A stretch of DNA of 64,000 nt from Siphonodentalium dalli (lineage: Eukaryota; Mollusca; Scaphopoda; Gadilida; Siphonodentaliidae): the NCBI GenBank assembly GCA_032622095.1, contig CP136065.1, positions 110,523,195 through 110,587,194 on the forward strand, read 5' to 3'. Made by a program: the position numbers and the translations under genes. The notes under the pieces were generated by a model, which was given only the letters and a program-made list of their open reading frames with translations, was not told the origin of the DNA and did no database searches. Of the stretch, positions 38,737 through 46,974 are shown one piece after another. How positions within the stretch are numbered: position 1 is the stretch's first letter; each line of letters starts with the position of its first letter.

Positions 38737-39084
38737 TCACGAATTATTGGAAGAATTATTGCGATGTTGTACTATTTTGAAAGCAGTCACGATCGGACGA
38801 AGAGCGTGATGCGAAATTACAACCCGAATGAACTGACATATTCTATGGAACAAATTTTCAATTATGTACACACACATAATCACACGCGTCAATAGGGTAA
38901 CACTGTATAGGTCGAAAAAGAGTGACACCTTGGATAAATTGACCAAATGACTGCTATTATATCTGTTGACAGCTATGCGTGTTCCGACTCGTTCAATTAA
39001 GTTATCGATAGCGTGTCTGAACATCATTACTTGTTTAACTGGGGTATGATCACGTAAGTCGATAAGCTGTGTCATTGTTAGCAT
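38737..39084 (-). CDS. Open frame within left TIR, hydrophobic, uncertain
   Basis: The 115-codon frame starts MLTMTQLIDLRDH and has a hydrophobic stretch (SLFFDLYSVTLLTRVIMCVY) that could span a membrane. The right TIR carries the same frame. Here it stops at a TGA in the first 85 bp repeat unit, where the right copy has CGA and reads on for 22 more codons. Conservation through the inverted-repeat pair alone does not prove coding. A diverged relative of its middle (VNLSKVS) appears inside the element near 47750. No family is recognised. Confidence 0.35.
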   Translation of the reverse strand: MLTMTQLIDLRDHTPVKQVMMFRHAIDNLIERVGTRIAVNRYNSSHLVNLSKVSLFFDLYSVTLLTRVIMCVYIIENLFHRICQFIRVVISHHALRPIVTAFKIVQHRNNSSNNS

Positions 39085-39516
39085 TAACGCGATAATTAGT
39101 TATCAAAAATATGCATATATAATACGTACATGTGATAAGACACGCAATAATAGAAGTTACCTTTGTGTTGTTGTTATAACAACCTTACGTAATAACCACT
39201 TATCAACCTATTCATACGCTCATATATAATCTTATATAATGTTACCTCATCTGTGCTAACTATGTTCGGGAGTTATGGTATACAAATATCTATGACGAAG
39301 TTTCCTTTGACAGCTATGCATGTTCAGACACGCTTTCAATTAAGCTATCGATAGAGTGTCTGAACATCATTAGTTGTTTAACGGGATATGATCACGTAAG
39401 GTGATAAGCATGTCATTGTTATCATTAACGCGATAATTAGTTATCAAAAATATGTATACATAATACGTACATGTGATAAGACACCGCACCAATGATGTTA
39501 TAAGAACTGTAGGTTT

Positions 39517-39849
39517 TTATAATATTACAGGTTGCAGTGTCATCCTGGTAATTCGTTTACACCAGTTTTTTACGTGTCTCTGAACATTAGAATGGTCCTC
39601 TGTATCTTCACCGAAGATATTCGTTCCTGCCATAACTCTGTGTGTTCTATTTGAGCTTTTTTCCACAGCCTCTTCAACCGACACATTCTCTTCCATCAAC
39701 CTTATCAGACCACGCTTTCGGCCCATATAAAGCTGATCTACACAAGCCTTCCATAACAAATGTTTACTTATGATGTATATAAGAACTGTATAGCTACTAA
39801 TAAATAGGACACAGTGAAAAAAAATGGGGTCGACTAACCATAGCGCCAT
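39517..39849 (-). CDS. Small putative membrane protein, divergent from ATPase gene
   Basis: From the Met at 39849, about 110 residues: a hydrophobic N-terminal segment (PIFFHCVLFISSYTVLIYII, about residues 8-27) and then a polar basic tail (GRKRGLIRLMEENVSVEEAV and onward). It overlaps the ATPase start by 26 bp on the opposite strand. The composition looks protein-like, but I recognise no family. It would be a type of anchored accessory protein. An upstream ATG at 39882 would lie deeper in the ATPase gene and is less likely. Confidence 0.4.
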   Translation of the reverse strand: MALWLVDPIFFHCVLFISSYTVLIYIISKHLLWKACVDQLYMGRKRGLIRLMEENVSVEEAVEKSSNRTHRVMAGTNIFGEDTEDHSNVQRHVKNWCKRITRMTLQPVIL

Positions 39850-40489
39850 ACCATTTGAACCTTGTTCTAGTATTTGCATCAATGGACCAACTGGTTCTGG
39901 TAAAACTAGATGGGTCTACAGATTCCTACAAAATCTTAGTGGAATGTATTCTAGAGATCCACCTAAGAAAATAATGTACTGTTACGGTATTTATCAAAAT
40001 TTCTATGATGAAATTGAATCATCAATCGAAAATTTGGTCATGCATCAAGGATTACCTACCCAAACAGAAATCGAAGAATTTGCTGATGGTAAACATAATA
40101 TGTTAATATTAGACGACTTGATGCATCGTATTATTGACCAAAAAGAGATTGAATTACTATTTACGCAGCAAACTCATCATCGCTGTCTTTCGGTGCTATT
40201 TATTTCACAAAATTTATACGCACAAGGCAAGGCGGCGAGAACTATAGCCTTAAACACAGGATATTTAATTTTATTCAAAAATTTGAGGGATGGATCACAA
40301 ATTTCCACATTGGGTAGACAATTGTATCCCGGTAAATCTAAAGTACTCATTGATGTATACAAGGATTGTATGAAGAAACCATTTGCGTATCTTATAATAG
40401 ATATGTCCCCTCACACTGAGGATAAATACAGACTACGAACAGACGTATTTCCCAACCAAGACCCTATAATTTACGTACCTACCACGTAA
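39824..40489 (+). CDS. Polinton genome-packaging ATPase (FtsK/HerA type)
   Basis: The 221-residue protein has a Walker A motif GPTGSGKT at residues 21-28, a Walker B motif LILDD at 94-98 and a polar sensor-like ISQN at 127-130, as expected of the A32-like packaging ATPases of adenovirus-like and virophage-like elements. It is thought to pump the genome into the capsid. Its length is normal for the family and it has no lesion. It is the first plus-strand gene of the structural block. The start is the ATG following a poly-A/T leader (gaaaaaaaATGGGG). Confidence 0.93.
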   Translation: MGSTNHSAIPFEPCSSICINGPTGSGKTRWVYRFLQNLSGMYSRDPPKKIMYCYGIYQNFYDEIESSIENLVMHQGLPTQTEIEEFADGKHNMLILDDLMHRIIDQKEIELLFTQQTHHRCLSVLFISQNLYAQGKAARTIALNTGYLILFKNLRDGSQISTLGRQLYPGKSKVLIDVYKDCMKKPFAYLIIDMSPHTEDKYRLRTDVFPNQDPIIYVPTT

Positions 40490-40529
40490 TAAGAAGGGGA
40501 CAGTATCGGAGCTGAGTCGCGACGATAAA

Positions 40530-40853
40530 ATGAGTCGATTATTACGTAAGGAGTTGAATTTTGTCAGAATATTGTCATCAACCCAATCAAGATCTCAACG
40601 AAATGCATTATTGACATCGATAACTAATAATCAGCTGAAAGTTCTGGTTGAAATTACGATCAATTTACTACATGAAATTTTAACAGTTACAGTTCAACAA
40701 AAAGCTAAATTACGGCGCTATAAATCATTTTATATATTATTGGGTGATAAATCTGTGAGTTTGTTGAGGAAAAGAAAAAGTGTCATTAATCACTCCCCCG
40801 CCATTGCTTTGATGTTGAACATCGTTGAACCTAAGTTGAAACAGTTTTTGTGA
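40530..40853 (+). CDS. Small basic Polinton protein, unknown role
   Basis: The 107-residue lysine- and arginine-rich protein has a hydrophobic C-terminal tail. The arrangement (a helix-rich N-terminus, a QKAKLRRYKSFYILL core, a KRK run, then a tail rich in I/L/V) matches a small basic protein I recall next to the integrase or capsid genes in many Polintons. A virion or DNA-condensing role is inference. Its TGA stop overlaps the next ATG (TGATG), so the two genes are tightly coupled. Confidence 0.7.
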   Translation: MSRLLRKELNFVRILSSTQSRSQRNALLTSITNNQLKVLVEITINLLHEILTVTVQQKAKLRRYKSFYILLGDKSVSLLRKRKSVINHSPAIALMLNIVEPKLKQFL

Positions 40854-42346
40854 TGGAGTCTGTGAAGAAAACTGTTTTGATCCCGTATGAGAGATATATG
40901 ATGTACACAGAAAAAAGTGAACTCAAAAAAGTTTCATCGGAGCCTAATATTGAACATAGCGACATCTCGGCAAACAATGGTAGCCATTCTGACGAAATGA
41001 ATAAAGAAAGGGACCCGATGAATAATCAGATTGTTAATACAGTTCAAGCCACTGAACCTCAGGAGGCAATCGAAAAATCAGGAGTTAACACATCTAATAA
41101 TACATCGAAAAAGACATACACTAAACAAAGAAAAAAGAAAATAAGAGAGATTAAGCGTGAAATATCTAGACCTCCCGGTATAATTGCCGGTAGGCTGACG
41201 AAGATAAAGAAGAAACGGTGGATATCACTGAACAATATGGCCGATTGGAAAGATTATTTGAGTTCTATTTATTTTAATCCGGGTCACCCAGCATCGTACT
41301 CAGGAGCTACAAAGTTGCATCAGACTGTAAAATCTGAAAATAAGCACATCATTTCCAAGCGCGAGATTGTGGCGTGGCTACAAAATCATGAAAGTTATTC
41401 CCTAACAAAAAGTGTTAGACGAAAATTCCCGAGGTCTCGTGTTATTGTAAACGCTTCGGACAGTCAATGGGATGGAGACCTCATGGATATGAATGATGTT
41501 TCCAAAGACAACGACAATTACACGTACGTGTTAATAATGATTGACATTTTTTCTAGGAAGCTATGGTGCGAAGCTATAAAGAGAAAAACTGCAATTAATG
41601 TGATCAATGCTATGAAACATATATTTGAAGGTGGAAGAACTCCTCGCCTCCTTTGAACGGACCGTGGTTCGGAATTCACAAACAAACGAATCAAAAGTTA
41701 CCTTAAGGGTCTTCATATATCTCAAATTTTTACGCGAAACGAAACAAAAGCAAATTATTCGGAACGGGCGATAAAAACTATAAAGCAGAAGATTTCACGT
41801 TATATGATAAAGCATAATAATGCTAGATATATCGACATTCTACAAGATATTGTGAAAAGTTATAACCATACCATACATCGTTCGTTGGGTACCACCCCTG
41901 ACTCCATAACTGTTGAGAATGAAGATGAGTCTCGCCTTGATCAGTGGTTAATAAGACAGAAGGGAGGCGTTAAAAATAAATTGAAGAAAAAGTTCAAATA
42001 CAATGTAAATGATATCGTTAGAATATCACACACCAAAGCAGTTTTTGACCGAGAATATTCTCAGAAATGGACTGGAGAGTTGTTCAAAGTGACTAAGAAG
42101 TTTTACAGGCAGAACATACCCGTGTATACATTGACAGATTTCTTGGATGAAGCCATTGAGGGCGCTTTCTACGAGTCAGAACTTCAAAGGGTGCGCGTTG
42201 ATGACGATACAGTTTACAGAATAGATAAAATTGTCAAAAAGAGGAAACGAAAGGGTCAAACTGAAGTCATGGTGCACTGGCATTCAAGGCCTGACAAATT
42301 TAATTCATGGATTTTAGAGTCCGATGTCGCCAGATATCAAAATTAA
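40853..42346 (+). pseudogene. Polinton integrase (DDE, chromodomain), one in-frame TGA
   Basis: The frame runs from ATG 40853 to TAA 42346 (about 497 residues) with a single internal TGA at 41654-41656. The N-terminal region is low-complexity and basic. The integrase N-domain (PASYSGATKLHQ...REIVAWL) is followed by a retroviral-type core: first Asp in QWDGDLMDM (about residue 209), second Asp in TDRGSEF just after the stop, Glu in NYSERAIKTIKQK. The C-terminus is a chromodomain (VYRIDKIVKKR...VHWHSRPDKFNSW). It inserts the element and makes the 6 bp duplication. The stop falls inside the catalytic core, so only a truncated product is expected. The rest of the frame is intact. Confidence 0.92.
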
Positions 42347-42362
42347 AAAGAGTAAGCTATCC

Positions 42363-42821
42363 ATGGGAACCATTACAATCATGGATAATAGAACAGGTAC
42401 CTTGACGAATATGTTTCAAACAGAACGCGGTCGTCTACATATGAATCTCCTTAAATGGATAGGAATTACTATTATGGCAATAACTCTGTCACTACCATTT
42501 ATTTTAGTTCCAAAGAAGATACCGCGTGAGCCGGTGGACTATGAATTACTTCATACGAATGAGTCACACCCCCATGATTACGAACAACACCCCTGTGGTT
42601 TCGTGAAAAAGTGGGCAATACCCTCAAACATTACGGTAACAGTCTGTAATAATCAAGGGCACATTTATACAGACATTAGGCGAGTTGTGAATAACACTCT
42701 GACGATTATAAGTATTCCGTATAACCAGTGGTCCGACTTCAAGTATATATTCAGTGATGTTGATAAAACTATAAGAGAAGAGAAGAATATTGATTCTCTT
42801 TTGAAAAAAATTAGAAACTAG
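42363..42821 (+). CDS. Membrane protein with PC4-like C-terminal domain
   Basis: The frame is open from 42324, overlapping the integrase end. The Met at 42363 or 42381 is a better start. One transmembrane helix (WIGITIMAITLSLPFILVP) follows a basic stretch. The C-terminal half reads ITVTVCNNQGHIYTDIRRVV and then IPYNQWSDFKYIFSDVDKTI, which matches the beta-strand then W-helix layout of PC4/Sub1 ssDNA-binding domains (strand with DIR, then QW..L, then ISD-D). The basic loop is short. It sits between integrase and penton genes. A membrane-tethered PC4 fold would be odd; a virion or replication-site role is speculative. The match is by eye and moderate. Confidence 0.55.
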   Translation: MGTITIMDNRTGTLTNMFQTERGRLHMNLLKWIGITIMAITLSLPFILVPKKIPREPVDYELLHTNESHPHDYEQHPCGFVKKWAIPSNITVTVCNNQGHIYTDIRRVVNNTLTIISIPYNQWSDFKYIFSDVDKTIREEKNIDSLLKKIRN

Positions 42822-42825
42822 TCAT

Positions 42826-43263
42826 ATGGATAATTATTATCTGTACCTGATTAGCGACGATTCCATTGATAAATATCCAGATAATCGTCCTCTCGACACC
42901 ACAATAGAGTTACCTGGTGTATTAATATTGGAAGGAACGTGGTTATGTTGTTTGAAAGAAATAAATATAACTGATCATATAGACACGGATTTATTATATA
43001 TTTGCTCGGACATATGCGGAGAATCAATAGCTTGTGACACATCATCCCCCATCCTCAGGGTTATAAAGAGAGACACACGTGATACGGGTGATTGGTGGAG
43101 TTTTGAGGACTCATTCTACATAAACGTAAGGCAGGATAAACTTCAGCGTCTCAGGATTTTTATATGAGGCGATAAACTTTCTAAAATAAATGCAGAAAAA
43201 AGAGTGACTTGTACACTACATTTGAAGAAACATGTCGATCACGTATATTCCAACCGATATTGA
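42826..43263 (+). pseudogene. Minor capsid (penton, single jelly-roll) protein, one in-frame TGA
   Basis: It starts MDNYYLYLISDDSIDKYPDN, with the LPG...LEGTWLCCLKEI strand pattern of Polinton minor capsid proteins. The frame stops at a TGA (43165-43167) and then continues in the same frame with a strand ending VTCTLHLKK, the usual C-terminus of the family, to TGA 43263. With the internal stop the total is about 145 residues, close to normal. The last strand would be lost from the product, which should disturb the jelly-roll fold. The 3' end overlaps the next gene by 32 bp. Confidence 0.8.
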
Positions 43264-43554
43264 AAAGTGGAGAAAACATTTCAGGGACATGATTAATGGG
43301 AAGTTAACGCCAGATAATGAGGGTCGCTACTTTATTGACAAAACTCAAAATAGTGATAGTGAAGAAGACGTTCTAAAACCACATATTAAAGTAGTGACGC
43401 CCGTCGCGCAAGCGATTGAAATGGCTAAGGCCGAAGTTGCAGAAAATAAGTTGACACACGCACGTAAAGCGTCCAAAAAACCAATAAGAGAGTGTTAGCT
43501 AGCGGTTTGGCTAATAATCCTAAGAAAGTGAAAACTATATTCGATAAATCATGA
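43232..43554 (+). pseudogene. Small core-like Polinton protein, frameshifted near its end
   Basis: The frame 43232-43498 (88 residues) begins with an EKWRKHFRDMINGKL-type segment and has VVTPVAQAIEMAKAE, both features I recall from a small conserved Polinton gene placed just before the major capsid gene. It stops soon after an A6 run at 43475-43480. In another frame the sequence stays open past that point, reading ANNPKKVKTIFDKS to a TGA at 43552-43554 that overlaps the capsid ATG (ATGA). This suggests a one-base slip in the A run removed the natural basic C-terminus. Confidence 0.65.
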
Positions 43555-44813
43555 ATGAATACAGAGAGTACCATACCGATAAATTGGCATTATTTGAATC
43601 GCCGGCGGTTGACAGTGGAATACAATCGACAGAATGGATAAATTACAGGCCCGTGAATCAACTGACAGACACTGCAGCTTTGGAGTTCAATATTCCCGCC
43701 ATGGCCACAACCTACATGGACCTCAAACGCACACTGCTACTTCTCAAACTCAAAATAACCAAGCAAGATGGTTCGGCTCTAACCGTTAATGACGATGTGG
43801 GTCTGATAAATGCACCCCTACATTCAATATTTTCGCAGGTCGATTTGAATATACAGCAAGTTCCCGTGAGTCAAGTCGGGCCGAATTATCCATACAAAGC
43901 ATATTTCGATGTACTCTTAGAAACTGAATGTAAAGAACAGCTACATGGACAAGCGTTCGAAAAGGACACGGCAGGTGGTATGGACCTGGCAGATTCGAAA
44001 AGCGGGAACTCTGGCCTGTATTACAGGGCCAAAACAACCCATACTAGTCAAATAATGGATATTATGGGATCAATTCAGCTTGACTTCTTCCAACAGGACA
44101 AATTACTACTAAATGGTCTCCCGCTCACGTTAAAATTCTGGCAGACAAGAGATGTTTTTAAACTGATGTATACGGGAACCACTGAGACATACAAGTTGAA
44201 AATACAGGAAGCTAATTTGAGACTAGCGACTGTGAAAGTTAACCCGGGTGTATTACTCAGCCATACTGAGTCACTCAAGAAAATGAATGCGTGTTATCCT
44301 TTTTCAAAATCTATTATAAAGTCGTATACAGTGTCAAAAGGTGCATTCAGTTTGGGAGAAGATAATCTATTTCAAGGAGACGTACCTAGTAGCTGTATTA
44401 TTGGTTCAGTATCATCAAAGGCTGAAAGCGGTTCACGTGATAAGAACCCGTTCAACTTTGCGACTTTTGGATGCAACTTCGTCGGATTTTACGTCAATGG
44501 GCAGTCTATGCCTGCCCAAGCACTACAACCGAACTTTACCAGTAAGGAATATGTAGAAGCTTACAATACGATAATAAAAGATGTGAAACGAAAAGCCGTT
44601 CATATTACTTATGAGGATTATGCGAAAGGTTATTGCATATATAGGATAAACCCGCAAGGAATTAATCACGATAGAGTCATACCTCATAAAGGTCACACAC
44701 GCCTTGAGATTAAATTCTCATCGGCTTTGAAAGACAATTGTACGGTAATTGTTTATGCCAAATTTCCTGCCGCTCTCAAAGTTGACGAGAGTCGTAAAGT
44801 TTGCATTGAATAA
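43551..44813 (+). CDS. Major capsid protein (double jelly-roll, hexon-like)
   Basis: The 420-residue protein has the familiar Polinton capsid features: ESPAVDSGIQSTEW near the start, a YRPVNQL...ALEFNIP strand pair, an LHSIFSQVDLNIQ motif, NYPYKAYFDVLLE, and late LKDNCTVIVYAKF. It forms the trimeric capsomers of the icosahedral shell. The frame is fully open with no lesion, unlike its neighbours. It starts within the stop of the upstream gene and ends TAATG, sharing a base with the protease start. Confidence 0.93.
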   Translation: MNEYREYHTDKLALFESPAVDSGIQSTEWINYRPVNQLTDTAALEFNIPAMATTYMDLKRTLLLLKLKITKQDGSALTVNDDVGLINAPLHSIFSQVDLNIQQVPVSQVGPNYPYKAYFDVLLETECKEQLHGQAFEKDTAGGMDLADSKSGNSGLYYRAKTTHTSQIMDIMGSIQLDFFQQDKLLLNGLPLTLKFWQTRDVFKLMYTGTTETYKLKIQEANLRLATVKVNPGVLLSHTESLKKMNACYPFSKSIIKSYTVSKGAFSLGEDNLFQGDVPSSCIIGSVSSKAESGSRDKNPFNFATFGCNFVGFYVNGQSMPAQALQPNFTSKEYVEAYNTIIKDVKRKAVHITYEDYAKGYCIYRINPQGINHDRVIPHKGHTRLEIKFSSALKDNCTVIVYAKFPAALKVDESRKVCIE

Positions 44814-45259
44814 TGAATACACGAGGACTCATGAGGGCGATAAATAGTTTCACAAACCATAATGAGATAGATGTTTGTCCCATAGACAAATTGCCTCTTT
44901 ATATCCAATACCCCCGGATGTATATAGTTAACACTGACGAGAGTAGCCAACCTGGACGCCACTGGACATTGATGATATTCCATGAACATAAACTATCAGA
45001 GTTCTTCGACCCAATGGGGTTAAAACCCGAGTGTTACAACGGACGATTTAAACACGTGTTGTTATTGAATGGACCTCGTTACGAGTGTAATGATTACAGA
45101 TTACAGGGTTCTAATATATGCGGTCCCTATTGCATATACTTTGCCTTCTATAAACTGCGTGGATACAGTCTAGAAAATATAATGAGGCGTTTCAGTGCCA
45201 ATACTTATATGTATAATGATTTAATTATTAAGGATTTTATGTTGAAATATATTCTGTAA
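44813..45259 (+). CDS. Adenain-type cysteine protease (maturation protease)
   Basis: The 148-residue protein has His50 (GRHWTL), Asp66 (EFFDPMG), Gln98 (RLQGS) and Cys103 (NICGPYC), the expected order of the C5/Ulp1-like catalytic set. It cleaves capsid-associated proteins during maturation. Its start shares a base with the capsid stop. The length is short but normal for Polinton proteases. The frame is intact. Its TAA stop overlaps an inverted GAGCGTT-type motif. Confidence 0.92.
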   Translation: MNTRGLMRAINSFTNHNEIDVCPIDKLPLYIQYPRMYIVNTDESSQPGRHWTLMIFHEHKLSEFFDPMGLKPECYNGRFKHVLLLNGPRYECNDYRLQGSNICGPYCIYFAFYKLRGYSLENIMRRFSANTYMYNDLIIKDFMLKYIL

Positions 45260-45374
45260 ACGCTCTTCATTAGCGACAACGAGAGAAACACTCTTTAAAT
45301 TATATTATGTATATAAATAAAATATTGTAAATACAATCATTTATCGTTCTTATATTATCATATGTATGATTGGG

Positions 45375-45417
<43 letters not shown>

Positions 45418-45568
45418 CTGGGTTGAGGGCTGTGGGGGGAGGCGGGTGAGGGGTATTAGGTCTGTTGCCAAAAAAAAAAATCTATTGTTTTTTGTTGTTG
45501 TCAAAAGCCAAAAACAAAGGTATGTGAGCCCCCCGAATGAAAAAAAGATAATCGATACATATATATAT
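45260..45568. other. Intergenic, convergent gene ends with (TA)n microsatellite
   Basis: It lies between the plus-strand protease and the minus-strand TBP gene. It contains AACGCTCTTCAT at 45259-45270, AAACACTCTTTAAA at about 45288-45301, AATAAA at about 45317-45322 and a (TA)19-like run at 45379-45415. It probably holds the 3' processing signals of both genes. Confidence 0.7.
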
Positions 45569-46093
45569 TTATTCTGAAAGTAATTCAAGTTCACATATAG
45601 TAGGATATACAATATTTAACATCTGCTTTTCACTTTTAATGCCTGTAATCACAATTTTCCCATTATGAAAGCATGTAAAATGTATTTTCTCACGTCGGAA
45701 CATTGCCGCAGGGAACAGCTCTGATTCGTAAGAACATTCCATAAGTTTCACTAAAACGTTTAAGTCAAGTTTTCCATTTAACTGACAAAATGCAGACATT
45801 GTCAAAATTTTTATGGAATGTAATCTCACTCGCCAACCACATTTTTGAATATGTCGAGCGTATCAACGCAGTCGAACGCGTGTCTGTTTGACATTATCAG
45901 AACGCCCGTTAACACATATTTTACCAGTGCTAAACACGAGGCAACATCCACCGAATTTAGAATGTTTCCATACAACTCCGCTAAACTTTTTGGAATTGTA
46001 TTCAATGTTCGAACAGCCGAGTGTCAAATCCCTTAGATTAATAGAACAGTTCAAATCTGCAGAACATACGACATTAGTTATTCGTAGCATCAT
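45569..46093 (-). pseudogene. TBP homologue encoded by the Polinton, one in-frame TGA
   Basis: The frame runs 46093 to 45569 (about 174 residues, close to the 180-residue TBP core) with one internal TGA at 45863-45865. Both direct repeats of the TBP saddle are visible. Repeat 1: ITNVVCSADLNCSINL, NIEYNSKKFSGVV, CLVFSTGKICVNG. Repeat 2: IKILTMSAFCQLNGKLDL, YESELFPAAMF, FTCFHNGKIVITGIKSE. The four DNA-intercalating phenylalanine positions (human F193, F210, F284, F301) all appear as Phe. The stop falls in the YAR-helix joining the repeats, in the same frame on both sides. It lies 11 bp after the PC4 gene, same strand. Host TBP is far more conserved, so this is a diverged viral-type version. Start at Met 46093. 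Confidence 0.85.
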
Positions 46094-46104
46094 AGGAGTA
46101 ATGT

Positions 46105-46716
46105 TTAGATGAATGTCTGCATCCGGTCAATCAAACATGTTCTATCACCGTTGGGGCAGCATTCCATACATCTTAAAGATCCTTCCTGGTTTTGGTGATC
46201 GTCGGTCAAATAGCACTGCACAGTCTGATCAATTTCAGGAATATTAGCACACAGGACGAATATAGCTCCAGCTAGTTCTTCAAATTGGTCGAATGTCAGA
46301 GATATTCCGTATTTGGTTGCACACAAATCATCTGAATGTTCAGGCAGCCAATACCTGCGAATGTCAACACGCGGGATGCCGCTCTTTATAGTAATGAAGA
46401 AATTCCCACCGATATGACGTCTCATGAATACATCGGATTCTCCGGTACGATAACTGACCACTTCTTGATGTATATCTGATAGGTAAGATTTCAGCTCTTT
46501 GAATCTCCTTAGATTTAATGTTATTCCAGATTTTGTCGGAAATTTTTGGCCTGCATAACCTTCACCGCACTCTCTTATGTGGATATACAAGTTTCCCAGG
46601 AATCGACCGTCAAATAGGAAAATGTCATTTCCTAACGGGACTAAACATTGTGGACGGAACGCTCTCTCGTTGGTTTCCTTCCGTTGGTTTCCTTCAAACT
46701 CGGCTTGATCATTCAA
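46105..46716 (-). CDS. Tandem-PC4 (Sub1/p15-like) protein
   Basis: The 203-residue protein has two PC4-like domains. Domain 1 is at about residues 28-87 (FDGRFLGNLYIHIREC, FPTKSGITLNLRRFKELKSY). Domain 2 is at about 98-166 (IGGNFFITIKSGIPRVDIRR, ATKYGISLTFDQFEELAGAI). Each has the DIR/HIR strand, the K-x-GI-x-L strand and the amphipathic helix of PC4. A Cys cluster (CMECC...C, residues 183-194) ends the protein. PC4 binds single-stranded DNA as a dimer and aids transcription start or replication. Two domains in one chain could form an internal pseudo-dimer. It is intact and directly upstream of TBP on the same strand. Confidence 0.8.
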   Translation of the reverse strand: MNDQAEFEGNQRKETNERAFRPQCLVPLGNDIFLFDGRFLGNLYIHIRECGEGYAGQKFPTKSGITLNLRRFKELKSYLSDIHQEVVSYRTGESDVFMRRHIGGNFFITIKSGIPRVDIRRYWLPEHSDDLCATKYGISLTFDQFEELAGAIFVLCANIPEIDQTVQCYLTDDHQNQEGSLRCMECCPNGDRTCLIDRMQTFI

Positions 46717-46793
46717 TTTTTATTTGAACCTGGAAAATAAGAAAACAAACATTACTTATCAGTTACACATCGGGAGTACAAAGTCCGAAAGGA

Positions 46794-46925
46794 GTCCGCC
46801 CGCCCGCCCGCCCGCCCTGGGGGGTCCGCCCGCCCGCCCTGGGGGGTCCGCCCGCCCACCCTGGGGGGTCCGCCCGCCCGCCCTGGGGGGACCGCCCGCC
46901 CGCCCGCCAGGGTGCCCGCCCTCCC
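46794..46925. repeat. GC-rich 22 bp minisatellite between divergent genes
   Basis: The unit gtccgcccgcccgccctggggg recurs about five times in an otherwise AT-rich element. It lies between the divergently oriented PC4 gene and the 186-aa gene. G- and C-runs could form unusual DNA structures. Frames through it are not genes. Confidence 0.9.
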
Positions 46926-46974
46926 TCGCATACTCAATAAGAATAAGAAAATTGAGTCATTGAGTCAGTTCATT

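Larger units (their letters stand above)
38077..39478 (+). repeat. Polinton left terminal inverted repeat
   Basis: It pairs with 53893-55301 in reverse complement, with few differences. It contains an 85 bp tandem duplication (38651-38735 and 38736-38820) and two copies of a roughly 345 bp unit (landmarks gacagctatgc at 38968 and 39309). Homology with the right repeat stops near 39478. An open frame inside is listed separately. Confidence 0.9.

Noticed and set aside
40850-40852. GTG at 40850 as integrase start
   Set aside because: The adjacent ATG at 40853, overlapping the upstream stop as TGATG, is the natural eukaryotic start.
46724-46963. Proline/glycine-rich frames on both strands across 46752-46963
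   Set aside because: They are translations of a 22 bp GC-rich minisatellite.
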